DNA of 64,000 nt from the NCBI GenBank assembly GCA_933228765.1, contig OW121755.1:17287684-17351683 (forward strand). Direction: 5' to 3'. This DNA comes from Miltochrista miniata. Its lineage: Eukaryota; Arthropoda; Insecta; Lepidoptera; Erebidae. Shown here in pieces: positions 22,901 to 33,000 of this stretch. A program made the position numbers and the translations under genes. The notes below the pieces were generated by a model, which worked only from the letters and a program-made list of their open reading frames with translations, did no database searches and was not told where the DNA came from. How positions within the stretch are numbered: position 1 is the first letter of the stretch; the number at the start of each line of letters is the position of its first letter.

Positions 22901-25900
22901 TATACGATTGTATAAGAGTGTTACTTTTATATTTATTAATATCGGAAAAGAACATTCAGTACCATCACGAACGAAGGCAAAGTGGTTGGTTCCACAAAGT
23001 TCCATATCTCAAATAATGGCCACGCCCTAAAACACACCAGCAAAAGATGAAAGTAACTTTCGACTAAAGTAAAGTACATGGGAGAAACAAAAAACTTATT
23101 TTGGAACACAACACACATATCAAAGTAGGCAACGCAAAGGTTGAGTGATATAATCCCATGACATTAAGATCCCTGAAAACTTGAGACTGGATATGCCGAC
23201 GCATTCCACCAATTACTATGACAAATCAATTACAGTTAAAGCCCGAATGGCCTTTGGAATGCATTGCCCCTTGAATATTAAACAGACTCAAACACTGAAT
23301 TCATTTAAAAACATAGTTAAAAATCATTTTCTTCCTACTTATCAATGAAACCTATGAATTATTTTCTATTCTACTATGTATGTCTATTCAATTCTGAATG
23401 TATGTATCTATTGTTTTGTTTAAATACTTTATTTTAGTCGACTACACCGCGTTGCTTGGTTGCACGTATCATTTATGTCCATCCAAAGGTTGCCTGGAAG
23501 AAATCGGCTTAAGCAATAAGGCCGCCCAATGTACATTTGATTATGTTCTTGTGAATTGTGCTTGCAATAGATTTTTTTTTGTAACAATATCGGTGTACAA
23601 TAAAGAATTATCTATCTATCTATATTAACTGTCAACGGACGAAGTACAGAAACAAACCCACGAGCCACGTTGCTAGCTACCTACCTACTTATTAGAGACA
23701 GACTCAATACTTATCAACTTCATTATATGGGCAACTTATGGGCAAGTACTAAGGTACTATATTTTTATGTTAACATACTAAAGTAGGTGTAAATTTTTTA
23801 TGTTAACATCCATACATCCATATCCTTTATCCCCGAAGGGGTAGGCAGGGGCATATTATATGCACGCATTTTACTTTTTTAGAATTTGTCGTGGTGGTGA
23901 ACCGATGTTGTGTTGAGATGGACAGGCGCAGGTTGTGACTGCCTGCTTGGCTTAACGACTGTCATTTTACTGGCAACCACTACATTTTATGTTAACAAAT
24001 AAAATTAATACTAGCTGACTCTCGCAATTTCGTTTAGAGATAAAGCCCGTCGCCACACTGGGGCCGTCCGTAAGGAGACGAGGAGACAAAGGACGACAAA
24101 AGTCCAAAGTCCAAAAGTCTAAAAGTCCAAAAGTCCGAAACTCCTAAAGTCCAAAAGTCCAAAGTCCAAAAGTCAAAGCTCCTAAGTCCAAAAGATTTTA
24201 GCTTTGGGAACTTTGCCATTTAAGAAAGTAGTATTTATTCGGATCGACGGTGGTGGGGACGAGAAAAAGATGGCGCGTAACGAAAAAATGTGACGCGTAG
24301 CTCAAAAAAAAATGTGACGGATTTTTTTTTCCAACGGCGTTTAAGAAGTTCCACTTCAAAAAATTGTTGAAGTTTTTCAATCCAATGGAATGTCAAGTTG
24401 GCATTAATTCAGAAAAAAAAATCAAGTCATGGAAATTAAGGAAAAAATTTAAATTTTGGCGAATTACTCATTATTTTTAAAAATAACATTTCATTCATAT
24501 AAATGCGTCGTTGATGCAAGGGCGTAATATTAAATTGTTTTGAAGAAATTTGGTAGCAGACTAACCCGTGACTGGACCGATATACAACTATTTCAAAATT
24601 TTATTCTAAATTTCTTGCTCCCGAAAAGCGGTGGAACATTTGTGAAGCCTTTAGTACCTTTAGACTATTTGACAAAAAAATATTTTAATAAAAAAATAGA
24701 ACCGACTTCATACAAATCCTTAAAAATTCAATTTACTTAGCACAAAGTAATATGTATTTTGATTTACCAGATTTTATTCAATATCATATTGAAGTCGGCG
24801 CCAAGTAAACCCAAAAGTTGGTGCCATTGATAATACCTACCTAAGCCTATGCTTAGGTAGGTATTATTAATGGCACCAACTTCAATATTATATTGAATAA
24901 AATGTGATAAATCAAAATACATATTACTTTGTGCTAAGTAAATTGAATTTTTAAGGATTTGTATGAAGTCGGTTCTATTTTTTTATTAATTTTTTTTTTA
25001 TTATTTTAAGTGACGGGTGGACCGAAAAGTATATCTATCTAGGTGTTAAGTTCTCATCAACACAAATCAATCAAGCCGAAACACAAGGTAACTGCTGTAA
25101 ACCGTTAAGGAAAACCCTCGGCTGACTTTCGGTTCCATCATCAGATCGACTCCAGACCTTCATTAAATTGGAGTACATTGAAGCACTTAATCAAAAAGTT
25201 AACAAATGCACTAGTTGTCCCTACAATTTTCGGTGGTTGCCCTCGATTTTTCCTGGATCCCAGCAGTAGATCCTGAAACCCTGGATATGGGACCACCTCA
25301 GAAGTAGCTTCTATCAAACAAAAAAAGAATTTTCAAAATCCATCCATGATTGACGCTGTTATCGCGTAACATACATACAAATTGAGAACCTCCTCCTTTT
25401 TTGAAGTCGGTTAAAAAGTGCTATTCACTGCGTGATTCCTTGAGAATATTAAATTAATCGCATTCTTACTAAATTCATATAAAAATGCGATCGGCGGAAT
25501 AATATTTCAATCAATCAATCAATTTAGCCTATAGCAGTCCACACTGCTGGACATAGGCCTCTCTCATATTTATTTCCAGTCATCATATTATTCAGCCATA
25601 TATTTATTATCTCACACTTAATATTTAGAAAAAAGCGACTGTCTTTTTTCATTTTGCCTGATGATATGTACTTACATTATTTTGGTTATTATCTCTGTGC
25701 TGTAAATTTTCATTTGAGTTGAGTCTGGGACTGGTCTACTTAATGTGAAATGAAGATATTTTATGAAATAAGATATGGCATATCATGTGAGTAACCAAAG
25801 CCAGTCTATATTAACATAAAAATTAAAAAATCAATATTTTTTCGTCACTGAGTTCGTCCCCTCACACCGCTGTCTATGCCGCGGATTCGCTGGAGCGGCG

Positions 25901-28876
25901 GGTCGTGGCATGCTTCATACAACTCAGTACATTTGATCTTTCCGCTCGCCGCGCCGCACCTAGATTTCGCTCGAGCGGATTCTCCGTGGCCGAACTGTTA
26001 GGTTGTATATTACGTCACAATTACAAAAAACTTACTCAAACCGAATGAGTTTGCGCGCTTCCGGTTACAGAACAACACATGGCGTTTACCTTTGCACAGT
26101 CCCGCTAATCCCGCGGGATCCCGCACGATTTACGTGCGGGACTAGTCCCGCAAAAATACTGCGGGGTCCCGGTATTTCGGGATCCCGGTATCCCGGTATT
26201 GCATTCCCTAGTGACATGTTATCATGATGAATGAATATTTTTATTGTAATAGCAAAACAACTACTTATGATAAACGTTTCCTATATAGATTTGAATTTAC
26301 ATGTTTTTTTAAAATACTGATAAGAAGTAGGATTTAAATAATAAATAAATAAATATTTGTGGACAATCTCACACAACATCATCTAGCCCAAAGAAAGCTA
26401 ATATAAGCTTGTGTTATGGGATCTAGACGACTGATAGACATACTTATATATTTCTAAATACATACATATTACATATACATAGAAAACACCAAAACTCCGA
26501 AACAAACATTTGTCAGGAATGCTAATAAAAGAAGACCAAAATGGGAGAAGTCAAATAGGAGCATCACTTACGTTATACATATATGGACACGCCTTTATCC
26601 CTGAAGGGGTAGGTAGAGGCATATTAAATGCCCACGTTTCGCCTTTTTAGCATTTGTCTATAAGGGCTTTCAACTTAGCTTAACAACTGCCATTTTACTG
26701 GCAACCGGGACCAAGCAAGGGCTTAACGTGCCTTCCGAAACACGGAAACGCTCAGATCAATGTCACAAAGTGGCCACATGGATGGTCACCCATCCAAGGA
26801 CCTATCATAGTGAAAGTTGCTTTCTGCAGTGATTGTTGACATAACACTGAGTCTGTGCGGCTACGAGCGCACTTGCATATGACTTTACTTTCATGAGTGA
26901 GGATGACTTTACTTGCAGAAATCTTGACAACTCCCTGATAAATGCATAAATAATTCATAAAACTTACCCATGGGTATATATTCATCTTCACTAGTATCTG
27001 ATGAATCAATATCTTTTTCCAAAGTTTGTATTTTTTCCATTGAAAAGTTAGTAACTAGGGAACTACTATTGTCAGAACTGTCGCTGCATTCTGCTAGGGG
27101 GACATCATCAGGTTTCCAGTAATCTATAAAATTGATTTATTTATTAGAACATAAGGTCCATTACATTAAAACTAATATAACCAGTTACAAATATACATAT
27201 GAAAAGATCTTGTTTCATATGTATATTTGTAACTGGTTATGTATACTATGGACATGTAAGTAATGATTTTTTTTTAATTGAATTTGATTTACTAATAAAA
27301 AATAGGTTAAGATATTAATAACACATTATGAATCTAGTCTGCAATAAATAATCAGATAAAAAGTTAAGATCTCATTTAAAAAATTAAAAATTTATTAGAC
27401 AGCATCCTGCCATGAATCAATAAAAGTTAATATTTTAAGGTGCAACTTTAAGCTATATTTCTTTACATTTTGGAAATGAGTATCAACTACTGTATACAAT
27501 ATCTTCCTTCATTAAATCCTATAACAGGTCCTAAAAAAATAAAGCTATGAAAAAGTAAAAGTATTACCAAGGCTTTGCCTATCATCTGAAATTGGTACTT
27601 GTTCAGGTTCTATGGTCAATAATTTTATGTCAACTTCTGATACTTTCGGGATGAGATCGTCAAGTTCTTGGTCAGATTCTGTAAGAAATCAAAATAATTT
27701 AATATGCCAACACTGCTCTAAAGATGATTGATACTGCACTCTAATCAAAGCCTTCCAGCTTAAAAGAAGTAGGTTCTTAAATTAGACTGTATTTTTTTCA
27801 ATCAGCTTTGATTGCATTCAAGCAATTTCATAATCAACACAAAATAAAACCTTACCTAAATCTTGTTTCATTTCCTTAAATATTTTCAATAATGGTAAAA
27901 TTAGTTTCTGAAACACGCAGATGAACATTAGCACCAAGTATGTCAGCAGATATCCATTGACATATTTTCCAACAATAAAGAGTATTATCAGATTTATATT
28001 GATCAATAGGAAGGCCTGGAACAGAACAAAATATTTATGTTACTTGTGAAGTCTAGTTTTTAAGAAAATAAGAAACTATAATGAAAGAAAATATTATTAT
28101 AAATTTCACAATAAATAAAAAAATTAAACCACTCTGCAACAAATAAACTAAAATGTTAAATTATGCTAAATGGATTCAAAGGGTTTCATGAAGGGTAACT
28201 GTATAATATAAAACTCATGGGTGGTGCTCCATGCAACCTTTAGTCTAAAATAAATATGGCACAGAAGAATATAGGTATATCTACGTTATTATCATTAATT
28301 CGAACTCACTTTGGTATGATTAGTTTCTCTTAAATGCAAATAGTCAATCCATTTCTTGTGCAGGTATTTGTTCATACGAACTGCTGCTGAATTCAACTGG
28401 TCGCCTTCATGATCGGCAAGTCTTTTCAGGCAAGAAGTTCTATGCTTGTGTTTTAACCAACTTTCAAATGCATCAATAATGAGCACAGCTATACTTAGAG
28501 CCATAATAAATCCTAACAAATTAATTTGACGGTGTACACATACACTGAAAAACAAACTACGCATTAAACAATGCTGAAAGCTGTTATGTATGTAAAATTA
28601 TTATAATAAAAAGTAAATGAAAACATTGGTAACCAATTTATAACAACACAATTCAGCAATTGTTATAAGTCTTGTCTTGTTACGAGGCGTAAATACTCAC
28701 AAGAATATAATATTTATAAAACCCATGTAGGACAAAGACAACCACATGTTTCTCCAAAATAAAACATCTTCAAGTATGCCAATAAATGCTGCTAATAATA
28801 GAGATGAGGGGCTTTTTCTTGTTTCTGGCGACTTTGAGGTATTCCATTTTAATATTCTTTTTAAGGAAGTAAGCAT
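19933..28876 (-). CDS. RETREG: RETREG/FAM134-like reticulophagy receptor, 6 exons
   Basis: Minus-strand exons 28876-28701, 28544-28310, 28015-27856, 27678-27568, 27123-26968 and 20147-19933 join through GT-AG introns to 350 codons plus stop. An in-frame TAA lies shortly upstream of the ATG. Two long hydrophobic hairpins (about residues 45-85 and 138-180) form a reticulon-homology domain: the first is WRNMWLSLSYMGF..., the second contains IVGKYVNGYLLTYLVLM, closely resembling the FAM134 segment. Residues 200-300 are acidic and Ser-rich. The C-terminus has DSSDGFEMIDKNDL with FEMI (341-344), an acidic-flanked LC3-interacting region. FAM134 proteins bend ER membrane and bind Atg8/LC3 to drive ER-phagy; that role is inferred from family. 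Intron 5 (6.8 kb) is mostly one 5.8 kb transposon. The gene is convergent with BRCC3. Confidence 0.92.
20545..21043. mobile_element. Foldback repeat with 90-bp arms around a Lep1-like core
   Basis: 20548-20640 (GGCGCAAACGCCATTTTGAA ... AACCGATTTAGAC) is matched in reverse by 20952-21040, with a few differences. Between the arms, 20700-20905 is a Lep1-like repeat (CGGGCTGAAATTTGGCATG ... GAAGCTGCGGGCATCAGCTA), one of several related copies in this window. Lep1 sequences are described as miniature Helitrons in Lepidoptera; I did not verify the ends. Confidence 0.65.
21911..22470 (+). mobile_element. tRNA-derived SINE interrupted by a MITE
   Basis: A polymerase III-like head (GCCTCTGTGGCGCAGTCGG) resumes after the MITE as ATACCGCCTGCGGCGCTG and the B box GTGGGTTCAACTCCCACC, then the SINE body to a (TTA)n tail near 22490. 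Removing 21941-22262 plus one TSD copy restores colinearity with the uninterrupted relative at 58380-58672. Confidence 0.8.
21941..22262. mobile_element. 322-bp hAT-like MITE, TIR CTTAGAYCAT, TSD GTAGTGAG
   Basis: Terminal repeats are CTTAGACCAT and ATGATCTAAG. A perfect 8-bp duplication GTAGTGAG (21933-21940, 22263-22270) has T at position 2 and A at position 7, fitting the hAT target preference nTnnnnAn. Near-identical to the copy at 29450-29772. No coding content. It interrupts a SINE. Confidence 0.88.
22523..22679. mobile_element. Small MITE, TIR containing GGTTCCACTTAGGCG
   Basis: About 155 bp with terminal inverted repeats TAAAGCTGTGGTTCCACTTA and its diverged complement (CGCCTAAGTGGAACCGCACC). 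The interior has a further inverted pair (AGCTGTGGATTTT / AAAATCCACAGCT), so the whole folds into a hairpin. The target duplication is unclear, possibly TA. Confidence 0.7.
23140..23630 (+). mobile_element. Jockey-like non-LTR retrotransposon 3' end
   Basis: Encodes a degenerate ORF2 C-terminus (STNYYDKSITVKARMAFGMH ... LNSFKNIVKNHFLPTYQ, then stop), a 3' UTR (CCTGGAAGAAATCGGCTTAA, AAGGCCGCC), an AATAAA signal at 23600 and a TCTA microsatellite tail. The tail type and terminal words are those of common lepidopteran Jockey-like elements. 5'-truncated. Confidence 0.75.
23822..24000 (-). mobile_element. 5S-derived SINE fragment
   Basis: Shares ATCCCCGAAGGGGTAGGCAG and CATTTTACTGGCAACC with the fuller copies at 41599-41958 and 26573-26872. 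The 5S-like head is missing, so it is a truncated copy. Confidence 0.7.
24097..24195. repeat. AAAGTCC minisatellite
   Basis: About ten imperfect tandem units of (A)AAAGTCC, 7-10 bp each (AAAGTCCAAAAGTCTAAAAG and so on), with occasional CTCCTAAGTCC variants. Non-coding, inside the 5.8 kb hAT-like element. Confidence 0.8.
24690..25435. mobile_element. Foldback element with ACCGACTTCA ends, copy 1
   Basis: The left part (24690-25000) is a near-perfect palindrome centred near 24850 (AATACCTACCTAAGC/GCTTAGGTAGGTATT) with arms reaching ACCGACTTCATACAAATCC. A tail follows to TTTTTTGAAGTCGGTTA at 25430. The same family in reverse orientation is at 45718-46806. No coding frame. Confidence 0.75.
26341..26520 (-). 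mobile_element. tRNA-type SINE, 3' half
   Basis: Minus-strand copy of the SINE body (from AATATTTGTGGACAATCTCA to CTCCGAAACAAACATTTGTC). It lacks the tRNA-like head and matches the SINE at 50664-50899. It lies in RETREG intron 5 outside the hAT-like element. Confidence 0.7.
26573..26872 (-). mobile_element. 5S-rRNA-derived SINE
   Basis: On the minus strand the head reads with CAATCACTGCAG..AAGCAACTTTCAC and GGATGGGTGACCATCC, matching the internal control region of 5S rRNA, then TTTCCGTGTTTCGGAAGG and the SINE body ending at CCCTTCAGGGATAAAGGCG. It is the same family as 41599-41958 and is probably near full length. It ends about 95 bp from RETREG exon 5. Confidence 0.75.
27178..27239. repeat. 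Perfect 27-bp-stem hairpin in RETREG intron 4
   Basis: TAACCAGTTACAAATATACA continues to a 27-base arm, followed by an 8-base loop (AGATCTTG) and the exact complement. The single isolated hairpin lies about 55 bp beyond exon 5's acceptor, inside intron 4. A miRNA-like precursor is possible, but the stem is perfectly paired and short. Confidence 0.8.
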
Positions 28877-29449
28877 CAGAAGGTTTTACTAATTATTTTT
28901 GTTACACAGTAATTGCAAATTGCAATTCGCACAATAGAATTTGTTTTGTAAATTGTATGGATCTCGCTTGTAGTGAATGAAAATGACAGATTGACACAGT
29001 GACACTTTGCTAAATTGACGGCTGGATGTGTATATGTCAAATATGTCAAATATTAATTTTTTTAATGTAAATTTTACTGCCTCTGGCTTTAATCTTTTAG
29101 CCTCTATATTCTCTTGTTCCATTAATAGCTTTAGTTCAAAATTAAAAATTACTACTGCCCCTACCCTCTCTTCAGAATGCAATATTACCACTAAAGGACA
29201 GTCTAGACATCCTCACTTCCGTCGCGAGCTTAGTTTACAAGAATGAATAACATAAGGTGTAGGTATTGGACTAGCCTGGTAGAAGCTAGGAGCCTTAAAT
29301 AAGGTGAGGCGGTTATTTACTTACATCACAGCAGGGGCTGGCGTCCTCACTGCAACCACCTAGGTCTCGTGTTTCTAGCGAAATATTTCGCGCCATGACT
29401 GGGCCTATCTATACGGGGTCTGCACAACGCTTGTATTTTCTGTCATGGC
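28877..29449. promoter_or_regulatory. Divergent intergenic region between RETREG and GABA-T copy 1
   Basis: RETREG (minus, ATG at 28876) and GABA-T copy 1 (plus, ATG at 30001) are head to head across 1.1 kb, so both promoters should lie here. I do not recognise a specific core promoter motif. A MITE occupies 29450-29772 of the interval. Confidence 0.4.
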
Positions 29450-29772
29450 CTTAGACCATATATCACGGGACTAGCCTTTGCGAACCACCGCATACAAAAA
29501 TATTCTGCCAGTTTTCATACAAGTGAAGGGGGAAACACAAAGACATATAAAATTTCATTGCATTTAAAAATGTATTAATCGACGAACGCGTAATGGCTGT
29601 TGTGTGTTAATTTTTATTGTACAGTCAACTACAATGAAATGTACTAGTTTAATCATATAAAATGATGTACTGATGTACAGTGCTTTTTATAAAGCCAAAA
29701 GACCAAATGGTCATGTGCAATGGCAGAAAACAATGCATAAGTAAGGCGCATCCTGTGGTTAGATGATCTAAG
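29450..29772. mobile_element. 323-bp hAT-like MITE, second copy, TSD GTCATGGC
   Basis: Near-identical to 21941-22262, with the same ends (CTTAGACCAT/ATGATCTAAG) and its own perfect 8-bp duplication GTCATGGC (29442-29449, 29773-29780). It lies in the shared upstream region of RETREG and GABA-T copy 1, about 230 bp before the GABA-T ATG. Confidence 0.9.
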
Positions 29773-30000
29773 GTCATGGCGCAACATGTAATGACGCTAC
29801 AACAGTAACAACCTTTAACAAAAGACTGCTAGAAAAATCATAGAGGCAAAAAAACACATGACCAATTTGTCATGGAAGATGTTGACACAACAAGATATAA
29901 ATTTTATTTATTAAAGTGATGTTGTGGTTTGTGAAGAACATTGAACCTTGATTATCTGTTTTAGAGCTTCCCTTTGAAGAGATTGGCGAAGCATTCAAGT

Positions 30001-33000
30001 ATGAGAATACAAAACATCAATCATGTTCTTGCTAAATCCTTGTTTGTGCCAACTGGCTCAAAATGTAAGTAGCCCGCGAGCCTTATAAAGCCTACCTATA
30101 GGTACTACCTACCTACACAAAATTTCTCAAAACTCATAACTACCTCTTTGGTCTAATGGTCGTCGTAGTGTGATTACTGGTCACAAGGTCGTGGGTTCAA
30201 TTTCTATCCAGCCAGGGATACAAAATTTGTATGATTCATAAAATATTTGTCTCTAGGTTTGGACTTTTCTATGGATTATACCTACGTTTGTATTACTAAT
30301 ACCTGCAACAAAAAAAAGTTCATCAGTTTTAATATCCGATGTCCGGTACCCATGACACAAGCCGGTTTATCATTTGTGGTCAGATGATGCTGAATACCTA
30401 AATGCCACAGGATAGTAAGTAGAAGCAGCAGTAGTTGATTTCGGCATTAACGAAATTGATACCTACCTAATAATTTAAAATTTACCTCTTTGAGAAAGTC
30501 GCTGTTCCAGCTGTGGGAATAAGTTATGGAGTGGACACTTTTTTGACAGGGCAGAGGCTAATTCTGCCGAAGTGTCGTGTTCAATCCCGAGGCTAAATTA
30601 ATGTTATTATTAGAATAGCTGTAAATTTGTTCTGGATATATGGAGTAACATGTTTTGCTATGTTTGAAGTGGACAGGACACTCATCAAGAGAGCACAAAG
30701 GAAGGAATAAATGCATGGAGATAGCAGAAAATCAATTTATTTATCACCTACTTCACTACCCAAATGAGCGATTATATTTTTGTAACGCATGTCTCCCGAT
30801 TTTTTTTGTGCCTATCTACTGTAGGTACCTATTGTGTTCTTCTCTTCAGTATAGAATATACCTATATTATGTTTTTATTGTGTCTTCAGCTAACTTGTAA
30901 ACTTTGAAGGTTGCAGTTGCCGTCAGACGTGTAGCTTGCATGAACCGTCTAGACCAGAAGTTAAAACTCCCATACCAGGACCGAGATCCCAGCAGTTGCT
31001 GAAAGACTTGAATTGTATTCAGGTAATGTGTACATTTCTATGAATACATCACTGGGTATCGATGCATAAGCATGGAAATTCTCACAGGCTGCAGTGTAGC
31101 TGCCACTGCCAGTGAGTTGGGTATAGCGGCGGTACTTAGGTATATCGAATCGAGTGGGTACACCTCCACACGGGACATACTGCTTCACACAGCTGAATGT
31201 ATAGTATATAGTAGATACCCTGTACGAACGACTGGGAAACCCTGGGACAAGGGATAGAGGCAACTTTATTTATTCATAATTAACAGAACTCACCTTAACG
31301 GTGACTGGCGTCACCGTCGGCTAAATTTCACATAGCAAAATAGCTTTAAAATATAGTTATTATGGTATAAGCGACTGTGTGATACCCATAACTTGAGACG
31401 TGATTTCAATCCTCACTCTTTCAACCTTGTACTTAGAATATCACATTGAAGCAGGCATTGTATGCGCTTACACGACCAATCGTAGCATCAACTTACAGAG
31501 TCAAATTTCGATAATCGTGTACATTTTTAACGACGTAGGTATATTGCTAGTAAACCTGGTCACATTATTTGTAGTCCAATGAATAGGTACTTAAATCGTA
31601 GGTATTTTTCACTATGCAACAACTCCCCCTTTTAACCTGGGGATACCCTACCGAGGGCTTGCCCGGGGCTCCCAACAGTAGGCACTAGGTAGGGGTAGGA
31701 AGTAACGTGTGGTTTTTAGTCGGAATAGTCCGACATAGCATCAATGACTGATTTTCGACACGTTTAAAAATATCCACACTCCCCCTATTTAACTACCCCA
31801 ATCAATCATGCCCAATCGTGTGATCATGATGAGATGTCTGTAGGTCTCAAATTGAGACTAATACAGCAATTAGGTAGGTACAGCCATTATTTTCATTTGA
31901 AATGTTTGGATTTGAAGTTTTTAATCATCGATAAATATGTATCTACTAAATGATATTTTTGTGCTTTTCACAGCAAGCTTCTTCGGTCAAACTATTTTGT
32001 GATTTTGATAAGTCTTTTGGAAACTATTTAGTGGATGCCGATGGAAACTCCATTATGGACCTGTATACGCAAATTTCAACCATGCCCCTTGGATACAACC
32101 ACCCCGATCTTTTGAGAGTTTTTGACGAAGAATACAATCGTGTAAGGGTATTAAATGCAGCCGTTTTATCTCTAAAATTAAAAATATCAGGGAGTTACAA
32201 TAACTTTGCTAATATGTTTGCAGAAAGTATTTGTAAATCGTCCTGCTCTAGGAGTTTTTCCGGGTTGCGACTGGCCTCAAAGGCTGAGAGATACGCTCTT
32301 GTCATATAGTCCTCCAGGTCTGTGCCACGTCTTTACATTGATGTGCGGAGCGTGTTCAAATGAAAACGCCATGAAAGCTGCATTCATACGATTTTGTCTC
32401 AGAAAACGAGGTGGCAAAACAACATTTACAGATGAAGAGCTGAAATCAGTCATGTCAAATGACCCACCGGGGTCACCGTTGTTATCATGCTTATCATTTA
32501 AGGTTAGTAGGTAATCTAATTACCTATGTAGGTACTAAGGTAATATCTTTTTAAAGCTCCACTAGCTGATACGCGCGGCTTCGCCAACTGAAACTCGATA
32601 CCCGTTCCCGCTTCCTGTGGGAACATATGCCTGGGATGAAAAGTAGCCTATGTGTTACCAGACTATGATCTAATACCTTGTACCAAATTACAGCTCGCTC
32701 CATTAAGCCGTTAGAGCGTGCGTTAGAGTAACGAACATCCAAACATCTTCACAAACTTTCACGCACACGTTTATAATATTAGTAAGGATAAGGATAATGG
32801 GAACCAAATGTGATTTTTCTACATGTAGGTATTAGTCTCAAGCTTGAGGGACTCGTGTGTCATGCTTTTGCATGACATTCTGTTGAGGTTTATGCTTTGG
32901 CAGTTGTGTTTATTATGATCAATTAATCAAGGGCATAGATAGTGGGATCTCTCCTCTCTATTTTAAGTGTGGTAGGTATCGGCCCCGGTACTGTAAACGA

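Larger units (their letters stand above)
20389..26210. mobile_element. 5.8 kb hAT-like element in RETREG intron 5, TSD GTGACATG
   Basis: Ends are TAGGGAATGCAATCCCG and, inverted, TAGGGAATGCAATACCG: a 17-bp terminal repeat with one mismatch. A perfect 8-bp duplication GTGACATG flanks it (20381-20388, 26211-26218). The subterminal zones (20400-20475 and 26095-26200) are arrays of GGGATCCCG/CCCGCGGGAT words. No hAT transposase frame is visible; the interior has been overrun by SINEs, a MITE, foldback elements and a retrotransposon tail. A second pair of GC-rich inverted patches (GTTCGGCCACG, 21326 and 25995) lies inside. Confidence 0.85.

Noticed and set aside
28889..29246. Frames on both strands upstream of RETREG
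   Set aside because: AT-rich, no motif, no intron-exon continuity with RETREG; an in-frame stop separates them from its ATG.
32041..32110. Apparent active-site change in GABA-T copy 1 (PLG for PIG)
   Set aside because: Aligning with ornithine aminotransferase places the pocket isoleucine in the preceding QIS motif, which both copies keep; the PLG change is not at that residue.
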